The notes under the pieces: generated by a model
The model's database searches: none
Told to the model about the DNA's origin: nothing
Seen by the model: the letters and a program-made list of their open reading frames with translations, nothing else
Position numbers and translations under genes: made by a program
Assembly (NCBI RefSeq): GCF_946222985.1
Contig: NZ_CAMIFY010000004.1
Coordinates: 1-64,000, forward strand
Direction: 5' to 3'
Source: an uncultured Corynebacterium sp.
Lineage (GTDB): Bacteria; Actinomycetota; Actinomycetes; Mycobacteriales; Mycobacteriaceae
DNA length: 64,000 bases
In this document: piece by piece, positions 44,391 through 53,636 of the stretch
Position numbering within the stretch: the stretch's first letter is position 1
How the letters are laid out: the number at the start of each line of letters is the position of its first letter

Positions 44391-44428
44391 GACCCCGCTC
44401 CGGTCCGGCTCTGGGCCGGGGCGGGGTC
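44391..44428. terminator. Terminator between CoA-transferase and purB
   Basis: GACCCCGCTCCGG (44391-44403) pairs with CCGGGGCGGGGTC (44416-44428) through 13 positions with one wobble. Convergent genes on both sides; no T run. Confidence 0.65.
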
Positions 44429-44454
44429 AGGGTTGGAGTCGGGGCGGGGTCTGC

Positions 44455-45885
44455 CTAGAGGATGTCACCCGGTGCGTAGGCGGCGGCCTCCGGGTGCTTT
44501 TCGACGAGCGCGTTGACCCGGGCGACGACGCGGTCGACCTGGGATTCGGCGGCGCCGATGAAGGCGTGGCGGTCGGCCAGGGCGTCGCGAAGCCCCTGCT
44601 CGTCGAGCGGAATGCGCGAGTCCGCGGCCAGGCGCTCGACCAGCGACTGCTCGGCGCCCTTCTCGCGCATGTCCAGCGCGGAACCGACGGCGTGCTCCTT
44701 GATGACCTCGTGGGCCTCCTCACGGCCGACTCCGGCGCGCACGCACGCCATGAGCACCTTCGTCGACGCCAGGAACGGCAGGTAGCGCTCCAGCTCCCGG
44801 TCGATCATGGCCGGGAAGGCGCCGAACTCGTCGAGGACGGTGAGGAAGGTCTCGAACATGCCGTCCATGGCGAAGAACGCGTCCGGCAGCGCGACGCGGC
44901 GGACCACGGAACACGACACGTCGCCCTCGTTCCACTGGTTGCCGGCCAGCTCCGAGAGCATGGTCATGTACCCGCGCAGGATCACCTGGAAACCGGTGAC
45001 GCGCTCGCAGGAACGGGCGTTCATCTTGTGCGGCATCGCCGACGAGCCGACCTGGCCCTCCTTGAAGCCCTCGGTGACGATCTCGTTGCCCGCCATCAGG
45101 CGGATGGTCGTCGCCAGCGACGACGGGCCGGCGCCCAGCTCGACGAGCGCGGAGAGCGCGTCGAAGTCGAGGGTGCGCGGGTAGACCTGGCCGACCGAAT
45201 CGAAGACGCGGGTGAAGCCCAGGCCCTCGGCGATCTCGGACTCCAGCGAGGCCAGCGCGGCCTCGTCGCCGTCGAGGAGATCGAGCATGTCCTGGGCGGT
45301 GCCCATCGGGCCCTTGATGCCGCGCAGGGGGTAGCGGTCGATGAGGTCCTCCACGCGCTCGATGCCCAGCAACATCTCGTCGGCCGCCGAGGCGAAGCGC
45401 TTGCCCAGCGTCGTCGCCTGCGCGGCGACGTTGTGGGAACGGCCCGCCATGACCAGCGACTGGTACGCGGCGGCCTTCTCCGCGGTGCGGGCGACGACGG
45501 CGACGGCCTTGTCGCGCACCGCGCGCAGCGACTGCAGGATCTGCAGCTGCTCGACGTTTTCCGTCAGGTCGCGGCTGGTCATGCCCTTGTGGATGTGCTC
45601 GGTGCCCGCCAGGGCGCAGAACTCCTCGATGCGGGCCTTGACGTCATGCCGCGTCACGCGCTCGCGCTCGGCGATGGACTCCAGGTCCACCTGCTCGACG
45701 ACGGCCTCGTACTTCTCGACGGTGCCCTCCGGCACCTCGATGCCGCGCGCCGCCTGCGCCTTCAGCACGGCGATCCACAACCGCCGTTCCAGGATGATCT
45801 TGTGCTCGGGGCTCCACAGTTCCGCGAGCTCCGCGGACGCGTAGCGGTTCGCCAGGACGTTTGCGATCTTCTTCTCGTTGGCCAC
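44455..45885 (-). CDS. purB: adenylosuccinate lyase
   Basis: Catalyses two fumarate eliminations in purine synthesis (SAICAR to AICAR, adenylosuccinate to AMP). 476 residues. The fumarase-superfamily signature is GQVGSSAMPHKMNARSCERV, and the acid/base histidine is expected in GTEHIHKGMTSRDLTENVEQ. The N-terminal NVLANRYASAELAELWSPEH is usual. Start is GTG 45885; the -10-like AATACT ends seven bases before it (leaderless). The gene is separate from the trk pair by about 50 bp but on the same strand. Confidence 0.95.
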   Translation of the reverse strand: MANEKKIANVLANRYASAELAELWSPEHKIILERRLWIAVLKAQAARGIEVPEGTVEKYEAVVEQVDLESIAERERVTRHDVKARIEEFCALAGTEHIHKGMTSRDLTENVEQLQILQSLRAVRDKAVAVVARTAEKAAAYQSLVMAGRSHNVAAQATTLGKRFASAADEMLLGIERVEDLIDRYPLRGIKGPMGTAQDMLDLLDGDEAALASLESEIAEGLGFTRVFDSVGQVYPRTLDFDALSALVELGAGPSSLATTIRLMAGNEIVTEGFKEGQVGSSAMPHKMNARSCERVTGFQVILRGYMTMLSELAGNQWNEGDVSCSVVRRVALPDAFFAMDGMFETFLTVLDEFGAFPAMIDRELERYLPFLASTKVLMACVRAGVGREEAHEVIKEHAVGSALDMREKGAEQSLVERLAADSRIPLDEQGLRDALADRHAFIGAAESQVDRVVARVNALVEKHPEAAAYAPGDIL

Positions 45886-45935
45886 GGTCCCAAGTATTCC
45901 ACGCGGCCCGGATCGGGCACCTCCCGGTCCGGCGC

Positions 45936-46670
45936 TCACCTCCGCGCCGCGAACCGCTCCAACTCGTCGACGGGTCCGGCGGCGATGATCAGATCGCCGG
46001 CCCGCAGGACGTCGTCGGCGAGGGCCCGTCGAAAAGCACCCCCCTTGGGTCGCAGGGCCAGGATCTGCACCGGCCGATCGCCGCGGGCGTTGATCTCGCC
46101 GACGCGATGGTCGAGCACCGACACCGGCGGCGCGATCTTCGCGACCGAAAACCCCCGGTCGAACTCGAGGTAGTCCTGCACCCGGCCACCCATTAGATGC
46201 GCAACGCGGCGGCCCGTGTCTGCCTCGGGACGGACGACGTGATGCACGCCGATCTGCCCGAGGATCTTCGCGTGCGCCAGGGTGTCGGCCTTCGCCCAAA
46301 TGCTGGGCACGTTCATGTCGACCACCGCCGACGCCGTGAGCACCGACGCCTCGATGTTCGAGCCGATGGCGATGACCACCCGCCCCGCCTCCGCCACGCC
46401 CAACTGCCGCAGCGCCTCCGGGTTCGTCGTGTCGGCGCTGACCACGTGGTCGAACACCGTCGAGCATTCCTGCACGACGCGAGGATCGGCGTCGACGCAC
46501 AGGACGTCGACGCCGCCGGCGGCCAACTCCTCGCCGAGGGCCTGGCCGAACCGGCCCAGCCCGAGGATGACGACGGGACCCGAACCGGGGTCTGCTCCGG
46601 GCTCTGCGCCGGGTTCGGCGCCGTCCGTTCCATGCGCCGCCCTGGTTCCGCGGCCGAATGCCTTAACCAA
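45936..46670 (-). CDS. trkA: potassium uptake regulatory subunit TrkA/KtrA
   Basis: Cytoplasmic RCK protein that gates the TrkH channel. About 244 residues. After a disordered Glu/Pro/Gly-rich N-terminus the RCK_N Rossmann domain reads VVILGLGRFGQALGEELAAG with DVLCVDADPRVVQEC and VVIAIGSNIEASVLTASAVV. The RCK_C domain lies at the end (RVAHLMGGRVQDYLEFDRGF, then LRAGDLIIAAGPVDEL). No ATG or GTG fits; TTG at 46670 has AGAGAGG seven bases upstream and overlaps the trkH stop by eight bases. Confidence 0.88.
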   Translation of the reverse strand: MVKAFGRGTRAAHGTDGAEPGAEPGADPGSGPVVILGLGRFGQALGEELAAGGVDVLCVDADPRVVQECSTVFDHVVSADTTNPEALRQLGVAEAGRVVIAIGSNIEASVLTASAVVDMNVPSIWAKADTLAHAKILGQIGVHHVVRPEADTGRRVAHLMGGRVQDYLEFDRGFSVAKIAPPVSVLDHRVGEINARGDRPVQILALRPKGGAFRRALADDVLRAGDLIIAAGPVDELERFAARR

Positions 46671-48057
46671 TGAAGGGCCTCTCTTCCGGATAGTCGTACA
46701 AGCGCCCGTGTTGACGGGCGGCGAGTGCCGTGGCCAGCGCCAACGGCCCCACGCGCCCGGCGAACATGAGCACCATGAGGATCGATTGCGCCGCCACGGG
46801 CAGCTCGGCGGTGATGCCCGTCGACAGGCCGACCGTCGCGAACGCACTGACCACCTCGAACAGCACCTGGTCGGTGGTGAACTGCGGCGCGAGGACGAGC
46901 AGCGCCATCGTCGAGCCCACGACGAGGGCCACCGCCGCGGCCAGGACCGCGAGAGCCTGCCTGACGACGCGGCGGCCCACCGTCCGCCCATGGGACACGA
47001 CGGAATCGTCGCCGCGCACTTCGGCGATGATCGCGGCGACGAGCACCGCGGCGGTGGTGATCTTCACGCCGCCCGCCGTGCCGCCCGAACCGCCGCCGAT
47101 GAACATCAGGACGTCGGTGCCCAGCAACGTCGACGGGTGGAAATGGCCGTAATGCACGGCGTTGAAGCCAGCCGTGCGGGGGCTGACGCCGGCGAAGAAC
47201 GCGTTGAGCAGGCGGACGCCGGTCGTCGGATCCGCACCGTCGATCCCGCCGGCGCGCGCGAGAGCGCCGTTCCACTCCCCCAACGCCACCATCGCCGTGC
47301 CGGCGGGCACGAGGATCGCGGTGCCGATCAAGGTGAACCGGGCCGTCAGGCTCCACCTCCGGGGCGTGCGCCCCACCCGGCGGGCCCGGTGATGGCGCAC
47401 GGCCTCCAGCAGCACCGGGAAACCGATGCCGCCGATCATCAGGGCGAAGGCCAGCGGCAGCAGAACCCACGCGTCGGCGGCGAAATCGATGAGGTTGGCG
47501 GAGTACAGCGCGAAGCCGGCGTTGTTGAAGCCGGAAATGGCGTGGAAGACGCCCTCCCAGATCGAGCGCGGCCAGTCGTAGTCGTAGGCGGCGTGGAAAC
47601 GCAGCGTCAGCGCCGTGGCGACGATGGCCTCGACGACCAGCGTGAACAGCACCGTCGCGCGCACCACCCAGCCGACGTCGCCGAGGTCGACGCCGCGCCC
47701 CTCCGCGGTGGCGTCCAGGCGCCGCCGCAAACCCAGGCGACCGGCGACGAGCAGACCGATCACCGAGGCCATGGTCATGAAGCCGAGGCCGCCAAGCTGG
47801 ATCAACGCCATGATCGTGACCTGCCCGGCCACCGACCAATGCGTCGCCGTGTCCACCGTGATCAGGCCGGTCAGGCACGTCGCCGACGTCGCCGTGAACA
47901 GGGCGTCGGACAGCGGCGTCACGGTGCCGTCCGACGACGACCAGGGCGCGGCCAACAGTGCCGTGCCCGCCGCGATGCCCCCGAGGAAACCCAGGGCCAC
48001 CGCCATGGTGGGACGCATGCGCCGGCGGCGCCGCCCCACGCCCAGCGTGATGCTCAC
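46663..48057 (-). CDS. trkH: potassium transporter TrkH/KtrB
   Basis: Membrane subunit of the Trk/Ktr potassium uptake system, 464 residues with four M1-P-M2 repeats. Selectivity-filter loops are recognisable: TATSATCLTGLITVDTATHW, AISGFNNAGFALYSANLIDF, SPRTAGFNAVHYG and AFATVGLSTGITAELP, plus the gating segment FIGGGSGGTAGGVKITTAAV. Starts at GTG 48057 after a basic stretch. It is followed by trkA with an eight-base overlap, so the two are coexpressed. It lies 39 bp after the aminotransferase gene in the same direction. Confidence 0.93.
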   Translation of the reverse strand: MSITLGVGRRRRRMRPTMAVALGFLGGIAAGTALLAAPWSSSDGTVTPLSDALFTATSATCLTGLITVDTATHWSVAGQVTIMALIQLGGLGFMTMASVIGLLVAGRLGLRRRLDATAEGRGVDLGDVGWVVRATVLFTLVVEAIVATALTLRFHAAYDYDWPRSIWEGVFHAISGFNNAGFALYSANLIDFAADAWVLLPLAFALMIGGIGFPVLLEAVRHHRARRVGRTPRRWSLTARFTLIGTAILVPAGTAMVALGEWNGALARAGGIDGADPTTGVRLLNAFFAGVSPRTAGFNAVHYGHFHPSTLLGTDVLMFIGGGSGGTAGGVKITTAAVLVAAIIAEVRGDDSVVSHGRTVGRRVVRQALAVLAAAVALVVGSTMALLVLAPQFTTDQVLFEVVSAFATVGLSTGITAELPVAAQSILMVLMFAGRVGPLALATALAARQHGRLYDYPEERPFIG

Positions 48058-48096
48058 CGCGCCGACGTTAGACCCGTTCGGCCCGCGAGGGAAGCG

Positions 48097-49269
48097 TCAT
48101 CGCCCGTTGAATTCCCCGATCCGCCGACACGCCTCCGCCATGTCCTCCGTCGACCCCGCGAAGCACAGCCGCACCCAGCGGTGTCCGGCGGCGACGTCGA
48201 AGTCGACGCCCGGGGCGACGGCGACGCCGGTGGCGTCGAGAAGCTCCCTGGCCCAGGCCAGCGAATCGTCCGTCAGATGCGACACGTCGGCGTAGACGTA
48301 AAAGCCCCCGTCCGGCGGCGCGAAGGTGCCCAGCCCCGCGGCCGGCAGGCGCTCCATCAACAGGGCGCGATTGTCGGCGTAGCGCCGCACGTGCCCGTCG
48401 AGCTCCGCGATCGACTCCGGGTGGAACGCCTCGATCGCCGCGCGCTGCGACGCCGCCGGCGGGCACACCGACAGGTTCGCCGCCAGCCGATCGCACGGGC
48501 CGCGCAGCCACTCCGGGATGATCAGCCAGCCGACGCGCCAGCCGGTCATCGAGTGGTACTTGCTCACCGAGCCGACCACGACGGCGGCGTCGCCGAACTC
48601 CCGGGCGCTGACGCACTCGCGGCCGAAGGAGATGCCGTGGTAGATCTCGTCGCTGATCAGCAGGACGTCGCGGGCCTCGCACCAGGCGGCGATGCGGCCG
48701 AGCTCGTCGCCGTCGATGATGGTGCCCGTCGGATTGTCGGGGCTGGTGACTATCACCGCCCGCGGAGTCCGCTCCAGCGCCTCGAGCAGGTCGACGGTGA
48801 GCTGGAACCGCGTCTCCGGCCCGCAGTCGATTTCGACGACGTTGGCGCCGAGTGCTGCGAGGGCATTGCGGTAGGCGGGGTACCCCGGCCGGGCCAGCAC
48901 GATGTCGTCGCCGGGATCCAGCGCCGCCAGGAACAGGGTGACGAACCCGCCCGACGATCCCGTCGTCACCACCACGTCGGCGGGCGCGACCTGCGCGGCA
49001 CCGGCATGCCCCCGCGCCGCCATCCGTCGATTGTGATCGTCGGCGATGGCCCGCTTGAGCTCCGGGATCCCCGTCGCCTCGGTGTAGCCCAGGACCTCCG
49101 ACTCCACCGCGTCGCGCACCGCCGCCAACGCCCGACGCGGCGCCGGCGTCGACGGCTGACCGGCGCACAGGAACAGCGCGTCACCGTGCGTGCGCTGCCG
49201 CTCCTGCGCGGCCGCCAGAACGTCCATCACATGGAAGGGAGCGACACCGGATCTGCGCGAGGGCCTCAT
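48097..49269 (-). CDS. PLP-dependent class I/II aminotransferase
   Basis: 390-residue aminotransferase of fold type I. PLP lysine in VVVGSVSKYHSMTGWRVGWL, the aspartate/tyrosine strand in ISDEIYHGISFG, asparagine in TSPDNPTGTIIDGDELG and the carboxylate-binding arginine near the end (HRWVRLCFAGSTEDMAEAC). The pattern is of aspartate/alanine-type aminotransferases; the substrate cannot be read from sequence. The ATG at 49269 follows TAAGCT by six bases, a clear leaderless arrangement, and the dispersed motif lies directly beyond that box. Confidence 0.85.
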   Translation of the reverse strand: MRPSRRSGVAPFHVMDVLAAAQERQRTHGDALFLCAGQPSTPAPRRALAAVRDAVESEVLGYTEATGIPELKRAIADDHNRRMAARGHAGAAQVAPADVVVTTGSSGGFVTLFLAALDPGDDIVLARPGYPAYRNALAALGANVVEIDCGPETRFQLTVDLLEALERTPRAVIVTSPDNPTGTIIDGDELGRIAAWCEARDVLLISDEIYHGISFGRECVSAREFGDAAVVVGSVSKYHSMTGWRVGWLIIPEWLRGPCDRLAANLSVCPPAASQRAAIEAFHPESIAELDGHVRRYADNRALLMERLPAAGLGTFAPPDGGFYVYADVSHLTDDSLAWARELLDATGVAVAPGVDFDVAAGHRWVRLCFAGSTEDMAEACRRIGEFNGR

Positions 49270-49275
49270 GGCCCC

Positions 49276-49281
49276 AGCTTA
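49276..49281 (-). promoter_or_regulatory. -10 box of the aminotransferase gene (leaderless)
   Basis: TAAGCT on the minus strand, six bases ahead of ATG 49269. The dispersed motif (49287-49297) lies five bases further upstream, inside the region the polymerase covers. Confidence 0.5.
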
Positions 49282-49286
49282 TCCGT

Positions 49287-49297
49287 GCTTTGCGACG
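49287..49297 (+). repeat. Dispersed motif GCTTTGCGACG, copy upstream of the aminotransferase gene
   Basis: Exact 11-bp copy in the 42-bp gap between purD stop and the aminotransferase start; continues CTCCCGTCCG like other copies. Confidence 0.55.
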
Positions 49298-49311
49298 CTC
49301 CCGTCCGCCCG

Positions 49312-50598
<1,287 letters not shown>

Positions 50599-50605
50599 GC
50601 GCATG

Positions 50606-50611
50606 ATTCTA
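50606..50611 (-). promoter_or_regulatory. -10 box of purD (leaderless)
   Basis: TAGAAT, a five-of-six match to TATAAT and the best -10 in the window, seven bases before ATG 50598. Confidence 0.6.
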
Positions 50612-50731
50612 CGCACCAGGTCGCGGGCCCATTCGCGGTGGTTGCACCCGGCGTCGGCCCTGCTGCTGTCCCCTGCCGTCGACTCCACCACCGACCCACC
50701 ATCGGCCCCGCCACCGAACCCACCGTCGGTC

Positions 50732-50770
50732 CCTGCCCCCGACTCCTGCCCCCGACTCCTGCCCCCGACT
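50732..50770. repeat. Triple tandem 13-bp repeat
   Basis: Three exact copies of CCTGCCCCCGACT (50732-50744, 50745-50757, 50758-50770). Confidence 0.9.
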
Positions 50771-50773
50771 CCC

Positions 50774-50810
50774 GCCGCCCTCGCGCATCCGAGCGTCACG
50801 CGAGGGCGGC
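50774..50810. terminator. Terminator-like hairpin
   Basis: GCCGCCCTCGCG (50774-50785) and CGCGAGGGCGGC (50799-50810) pair perfectly over 12 bp around a 13-base loop. No gene ends here, so what it would terminate is unknown. Confidence 0.5.
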
Positions 50811-51003
50811 CCGCGTGGGGTGAGCGGCCGATCCTCATTGGTCGTCGATCAACGCCCCTCCTCGTTGTCCGATGACCGCGGGGATCGGCGACGGTTGCGG
50901 TCCTCGGCGGCGATCGCACCCCACGGGCTTCCCCGGCCCCTCGATCTCCGCGTTGAACCGCGTTTTCCCTCCCCCGAAGCGCGGGCGCGACCTCACTCCA
51001 GCT

Positions 51004-51041
51004 CCTACCGCCGGGCTCATGGCGTTGAGCCTTCCGGTAGG
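51004..51041. other. Structured stem-loop in gene-free region
   Basis: CCTACCG (51004-51010) pairs with CGGTAGG (51035-51041) and GGCTCA (51014-51019) with TGAGCC (51026-51031), leaving a symmetrical 3x3 internal loop and a 6-base apical loop. The symmetry suggests an RNA element or operator rather than chance. Confidence 0.45.
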
Positions 51042-51554
51042 TGATGGGCGTGGGCCGCACCCGCTTCGTGGCCCTCGTACTTCGACCACCCCACAAGCTC
51101 ACCCCGCGGATAATTCTGACCTCACCGATTGCTCTCCGCATGCCATTACCCCCGCCGTTACAGCCCCCTCCCGGAAAGCCCGACACGCCCGAGCTCGCCC
51201 CTAGTCCATGGCCGCCGTCCTTGCACGTCAAGCGCATAACTCAAGGATTCACAATGGTTTTCACGGACGGCGGCCGAATGCGGACATTGACCCACTCACG
51301 CCGGAACCCCGTTAGCTTTTCACGGCCGCCCGCACGTTCACGTGCCCCGGCGGCCGCGCATCCACTACCCCCGTCGGCGCGGTTTCGAGCGGCTCCGCGC
51401 GGCTCGGCGCGGGCCCTGAGGGGACTCTGCGCGACTCACTCGCTCACCTGCCGCCTGCTTGATGCCGCCATCGAGACTCCCCGCCGGCCCTCCCGGCACC
51501 CGTCGAGGGGCTCGGCCGGAGCTCCGGCGACCCAACAACTCACGCCCGCGCAAC

Positions 51555-51597
51555 TTCGTGCCAAGTTCGGCGATTTTTCACCCGAACTTGGCACGAA
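51555..51597. repeat. 16-bp perfect palindromic element with degenerate neighbour
   Basis: TTCGTGCCAAGTTCGG (51555-51570) and CCGAACTTGGCACGAA (51582-51597) are perfect reverse complements around CGATTTTTCAC. A second, decayed relative follows at 51627-51678 (TTCGCGCCATGTTCG and CATGCTTGGCACCAA), with CGATTTTTC repeated between them. It resembles a REP or MITE-type repeat. Confidence 0.65.
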
Positions 51598-51894
51598 ATG
51601 ACCGATTTCGGCCGATTTTTCTTCAACTTCGCGCCATGTTCGCGCCTCTTCCGCACCATGCTTGGCACCAATTTACGTTTGGCCCCAAACGGTCATTGAG
51701 GCACGGGGCCATCAAAAGTGCGACACTCGCTCAAACGTGCGAGAAGACACCGCAACGGCATTCACCCCCGATTCCGAACCGCACCTCGAATCCAGGCCGT
51801 CGACGCCTCCACGGCCATCGTGCGGAGTCTTCCCAGCACAGGGGCTACTTCAGCGGCCGGATCATCCCAGTGGGAGGTCCATTTCTGTGCGAGG

Positions 51895-51988
51895 AATCCC
51901 GGGGTGCGGCTCACTCGGACACGAAACATCCCGGGGTGCGGCTTACTCCGACACGGATCATCGCGGGGTGCGGCTCACCCGAGGCGGA
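51895..51988. repeat. Three imperfect 31-bp direct repeats
   Basis: Three adjacent units (51895-51925, 51926-51957, 51958-51988), each containing GGGGTGCGGCT(C/T)AC. They end 13 bp beyond the nuclease stop codon. No spacers separate them, so this is not a CRISPR array. Confidence 0.75.
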
Positions 51989-52000
51989 TCGCCCCACCGC

Positions 52001-53038
52001 TCACCGGCGCCAACCCCGGGCGCGGTTGTCGGCGTGGTCGATGTGGCGTTGACGTCGCCAAGCGAGGTCCCGCTTGCGTTCGGCGACGACGGCCTCGCGA
52101 CGCTCCCGGATCGCGCGGACCAGCGCATCGAAATCCCGGAAGACGTCCAGCGCGGTCACTTCGAGGATCCACCACCCCATGTCACGGAGCTCGTTGGCGC
52201 GGTCCGCGTCGCGCTTGCGGTGCGCGGCGTCGCTCCAGTGCCCGCCGCCCTGGTACTCGAGGCCGATCATGTACATGGGGTCGCCGAGGTCGATCCAGCG
52301 CATGCCGCCGCGGGTGAGCACGGGCCATTGCGGCACCCATCCGGTCAGGCCGGCGCGCCGCAGCAGGGTGCGCAGCAGGCTTTCGAGGCGTGATTCGGCG
52401 CGCCAGTCGGTCCAGTCGAGCAGTCGGCGCATCCTCGTCGCGCCGCGGCCGCGGCCGCCGTCGGCCCATGCGCGCAGTTCGGGGTGGATCCGCCAGGCGC
52501 GGATGGCGCCGTCGAGGAACGCGATCGCCTCGTGGTCGGGCAGTGCGGCGACGCAGTCGATGGTGACGTCGAGTCGGCCGGCGACGGGCACGGTGGCGTC
52601 GCCGATGGCCAGGGTTTCGTGCTTGTCGACGAGTCCGCCCCTCCGCGTCGTGACCCCGTCCGGCGCGTCGGCACGACAGCCCGATGCGGGGTCGACGACG
52701 ACGATGTCGACGAGTGCGTCGCACACCCATGGATGGCCCCACGCGTGGGCGGCGGTGGCGCCGGACAGGACTGCCCCGGGACGGGCGCGGACCTCGGCGA
52801 ACGCGCGGACCCGTGGCGTGACCTCCACTCCCGGTGGGACGTACATGCCGTGGCGCACGCGGGTCCACGCGCGCTCGGCGGTGGTGCCGTGTTCGGCGAC
52901 GATCTCGGCGCGGCTGCGCGGCACCGATCCGGGCGGCGGCGGCCAGGGCGCCGGTGAGCTGCCCGGCCGCTCGGGCCGACCGTCGTCATGCCCGCGCGCC
53001 CCGTCATGTCCGCGCGCGTCGCCGTCTCGTCGTTCCAC
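52001..53038 (-). CDS. AbiEi-like / DUF559-type putative endonuclease
   Basis: 345-residue protein. The first 35 residues are low-complexity (Gly/Asp/His/Pro). The next region, AEIVAEHGTTAERAWTRVRH with GMYVPP, resembles the winged-helix AbiEi antitoxin-type domain. The C-terminal 100 residues fit a Vsr/DUF559-like PD-(D/E)xK nuclease: SRLESLLRTLLRRAGLTGWV, RWIDLGDPMYMIGLEYQGGG, where D and E-Y-Q would be the catalytic residues, and a terminal basic helix. GTG 53038 has GGGAAGGGAA upstream. Such genes are common orphan actinobacterial proteins of unknown role; no partner toxin is adjacent. Repeats lie immediately downstream. Confidence 0.68.
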   Translation of the reverse strand: MERRDGDARGHDGARGHDDGRPERPGSSPAPWPPPPGSVPRSRAEIVAEHGTTAERAWTRVRHGMYVPPGVEVTPRVRAFAEVRARPGAVLSGATAAHAWGHPWVCDALVDIVVVDPASGCRADAPDGVTTRRGGLVDKHETLAIGDATVPVAGRLDVTIDCVAALPDHEAIAFLDGAIRAWRIHPELRAWADGGRGRGATRMRRLLDWTDWRAESRLESLLRTLLRRAGLTGWVPQWPVLTRGGMRWIDLGDPMYMIGLEYQGGGHWSDAAHRKRDADRANELRDMGWWILEVTALDVFRDFDALVRAIRERREAVVAERKRDLAWRRQRHIDHADNRARGWRR

Positions 53039-53146
53039 GTCGAATTCCCTTCCCCCTCATGCACCCGTCGCATGCCCGACGGGTGATTTCCCCGTGCACC
53101 ACTGTCACCGAACGGAGGGGTGGGCGCGAGGCGGCGGGGACGGTGG

Positions 53147-53157
53147 CGTCGCAAAGC
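53147..53157 (-). repeat. Dispersed motif GCTTTGCGACG, copy upstream of the HIT gene
   Basis: Plus strand reads CGTCGCAAAGC, 69 bp before the rightward HIT gene, in the 187-bp divergent gap 53039-53225. This is the only intergenic copy on the minus strand and also the only one facing a plus-strand gene. Confidence 0.5.
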
Positions 53158-53225
53158 ACTGGTCGCGGCAGCGATTCGAACATCGACTCTGCGAGCGATC
53201 CGGGTTCGCCACTACCCTGGGCGGC

Positions 53226-53636
53226 ATGAGCACCGTCTTCACGAAGATCATCAACGGCGAGATCCCGGGCCGATTCGTCTACCGGGACGAGCGGGTCGTC
53301 GCCTTCCTGACCATCGAGCCGGTGGCGCTGGGCCATACGCTGGTCGTTCCCGTCGAGGAAGTCGACAAGTGGACCGACGCGGACCCGGCCCTGTGGACGC
53401 ACATGAACGAGGTGGCGCAGAAGGTCGGCGCGGCCGTGGTCGAGTCCTTCGACGCACCGCGGGCCGGCTACCTCATCGCCGGATTCGAAGTGCCGCACGC
53501 CCACATCCACGTCTTCCCCGCGTCCGACATGAGCGGGTTCAACCTCGCCGGCGTCGACCGCGATCCGGACCCGGCCGCGATGGACGAGGCGGCCGACAAG
53601 CTCCGCCGGGCGCTGGGCACCACGGACCTGGCCTGA
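53226..53636 (+). CDS. HIT-family nucleotide hydrolase
   Basis: 136-residue histidine-triad protein hydrolysing nucleotide phosphoramidates or dinucleotides. N-terminal STVFTKIINGEIPGRFVYRD, LGHTLVVPVEEVDKW and the triad VPHAHIHVFP (HxHxH). Starts at ATG 53226, seven bases after TACCCT, so leaderless. Its stop overlaps the first lipase start (TGATG). The remembered mycobacterial counterpart is Rv0759c. Confidence 0.92.
   Translation: MSTVFTKIINGEIPGRFVYRDERVVAFLTIEPVALGHTLVVPVEEVDKWTDADPALWTHMNEVAQKVGAAVVESFDAPRAGYLIAGFEVPHAHIHVFPASDMSGFNLAGVDRDPDPAAMDEAADKLRRALGTTDLA

Larger units (their letters stand above)
50612..52000. other. 1.4-kb gene-free, repeat-rich region
   Basis: No reading frame here has believable protein composition; those open are Pro/Arg/Ser-rich in every frame, as expected of GC-rich noncoding DNA. 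The block contains a triple 13-bp repeat and hairpin (50732-50810), a stem-loop (51004-51041), an 11-bp inverted repeat enclosing 44 bases (51210-51275), a strong 16-bp palindrome and a degenerate relative (51555-51678), a short CGTTTGG/CCAAACG palindrome (51676-51691) and three 31-bp direct repeats (51895-51988). It could hold a non-coding RNA, a decayed gene or a mobile-element scar; no known RNA family was recognised. Confidence 0.6.

Noticed and set aside
50872..51204. Open frame on the plus strand and a shorter one on the minus strand in the gene-free block
   Set aside because: Both are low-complexity Pro/Arg/Gly, and no start is supported by a ribosome-binding site or -10 box.
51254..51601. 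Possible small protein starting at ATG 51254 behind AAGGA
   Set aside because: Composition is Arg/Pro/Ser/Ala throughout with no domain, and it runs through the palindromic element. Reported only as a possible leader site inside the inverted repeat.
51895..51988. Three direct repeats as a CRISPR array
   Set aside because: Units are contiguous without spacers, only three in number and imperfect; no cas genes are present.
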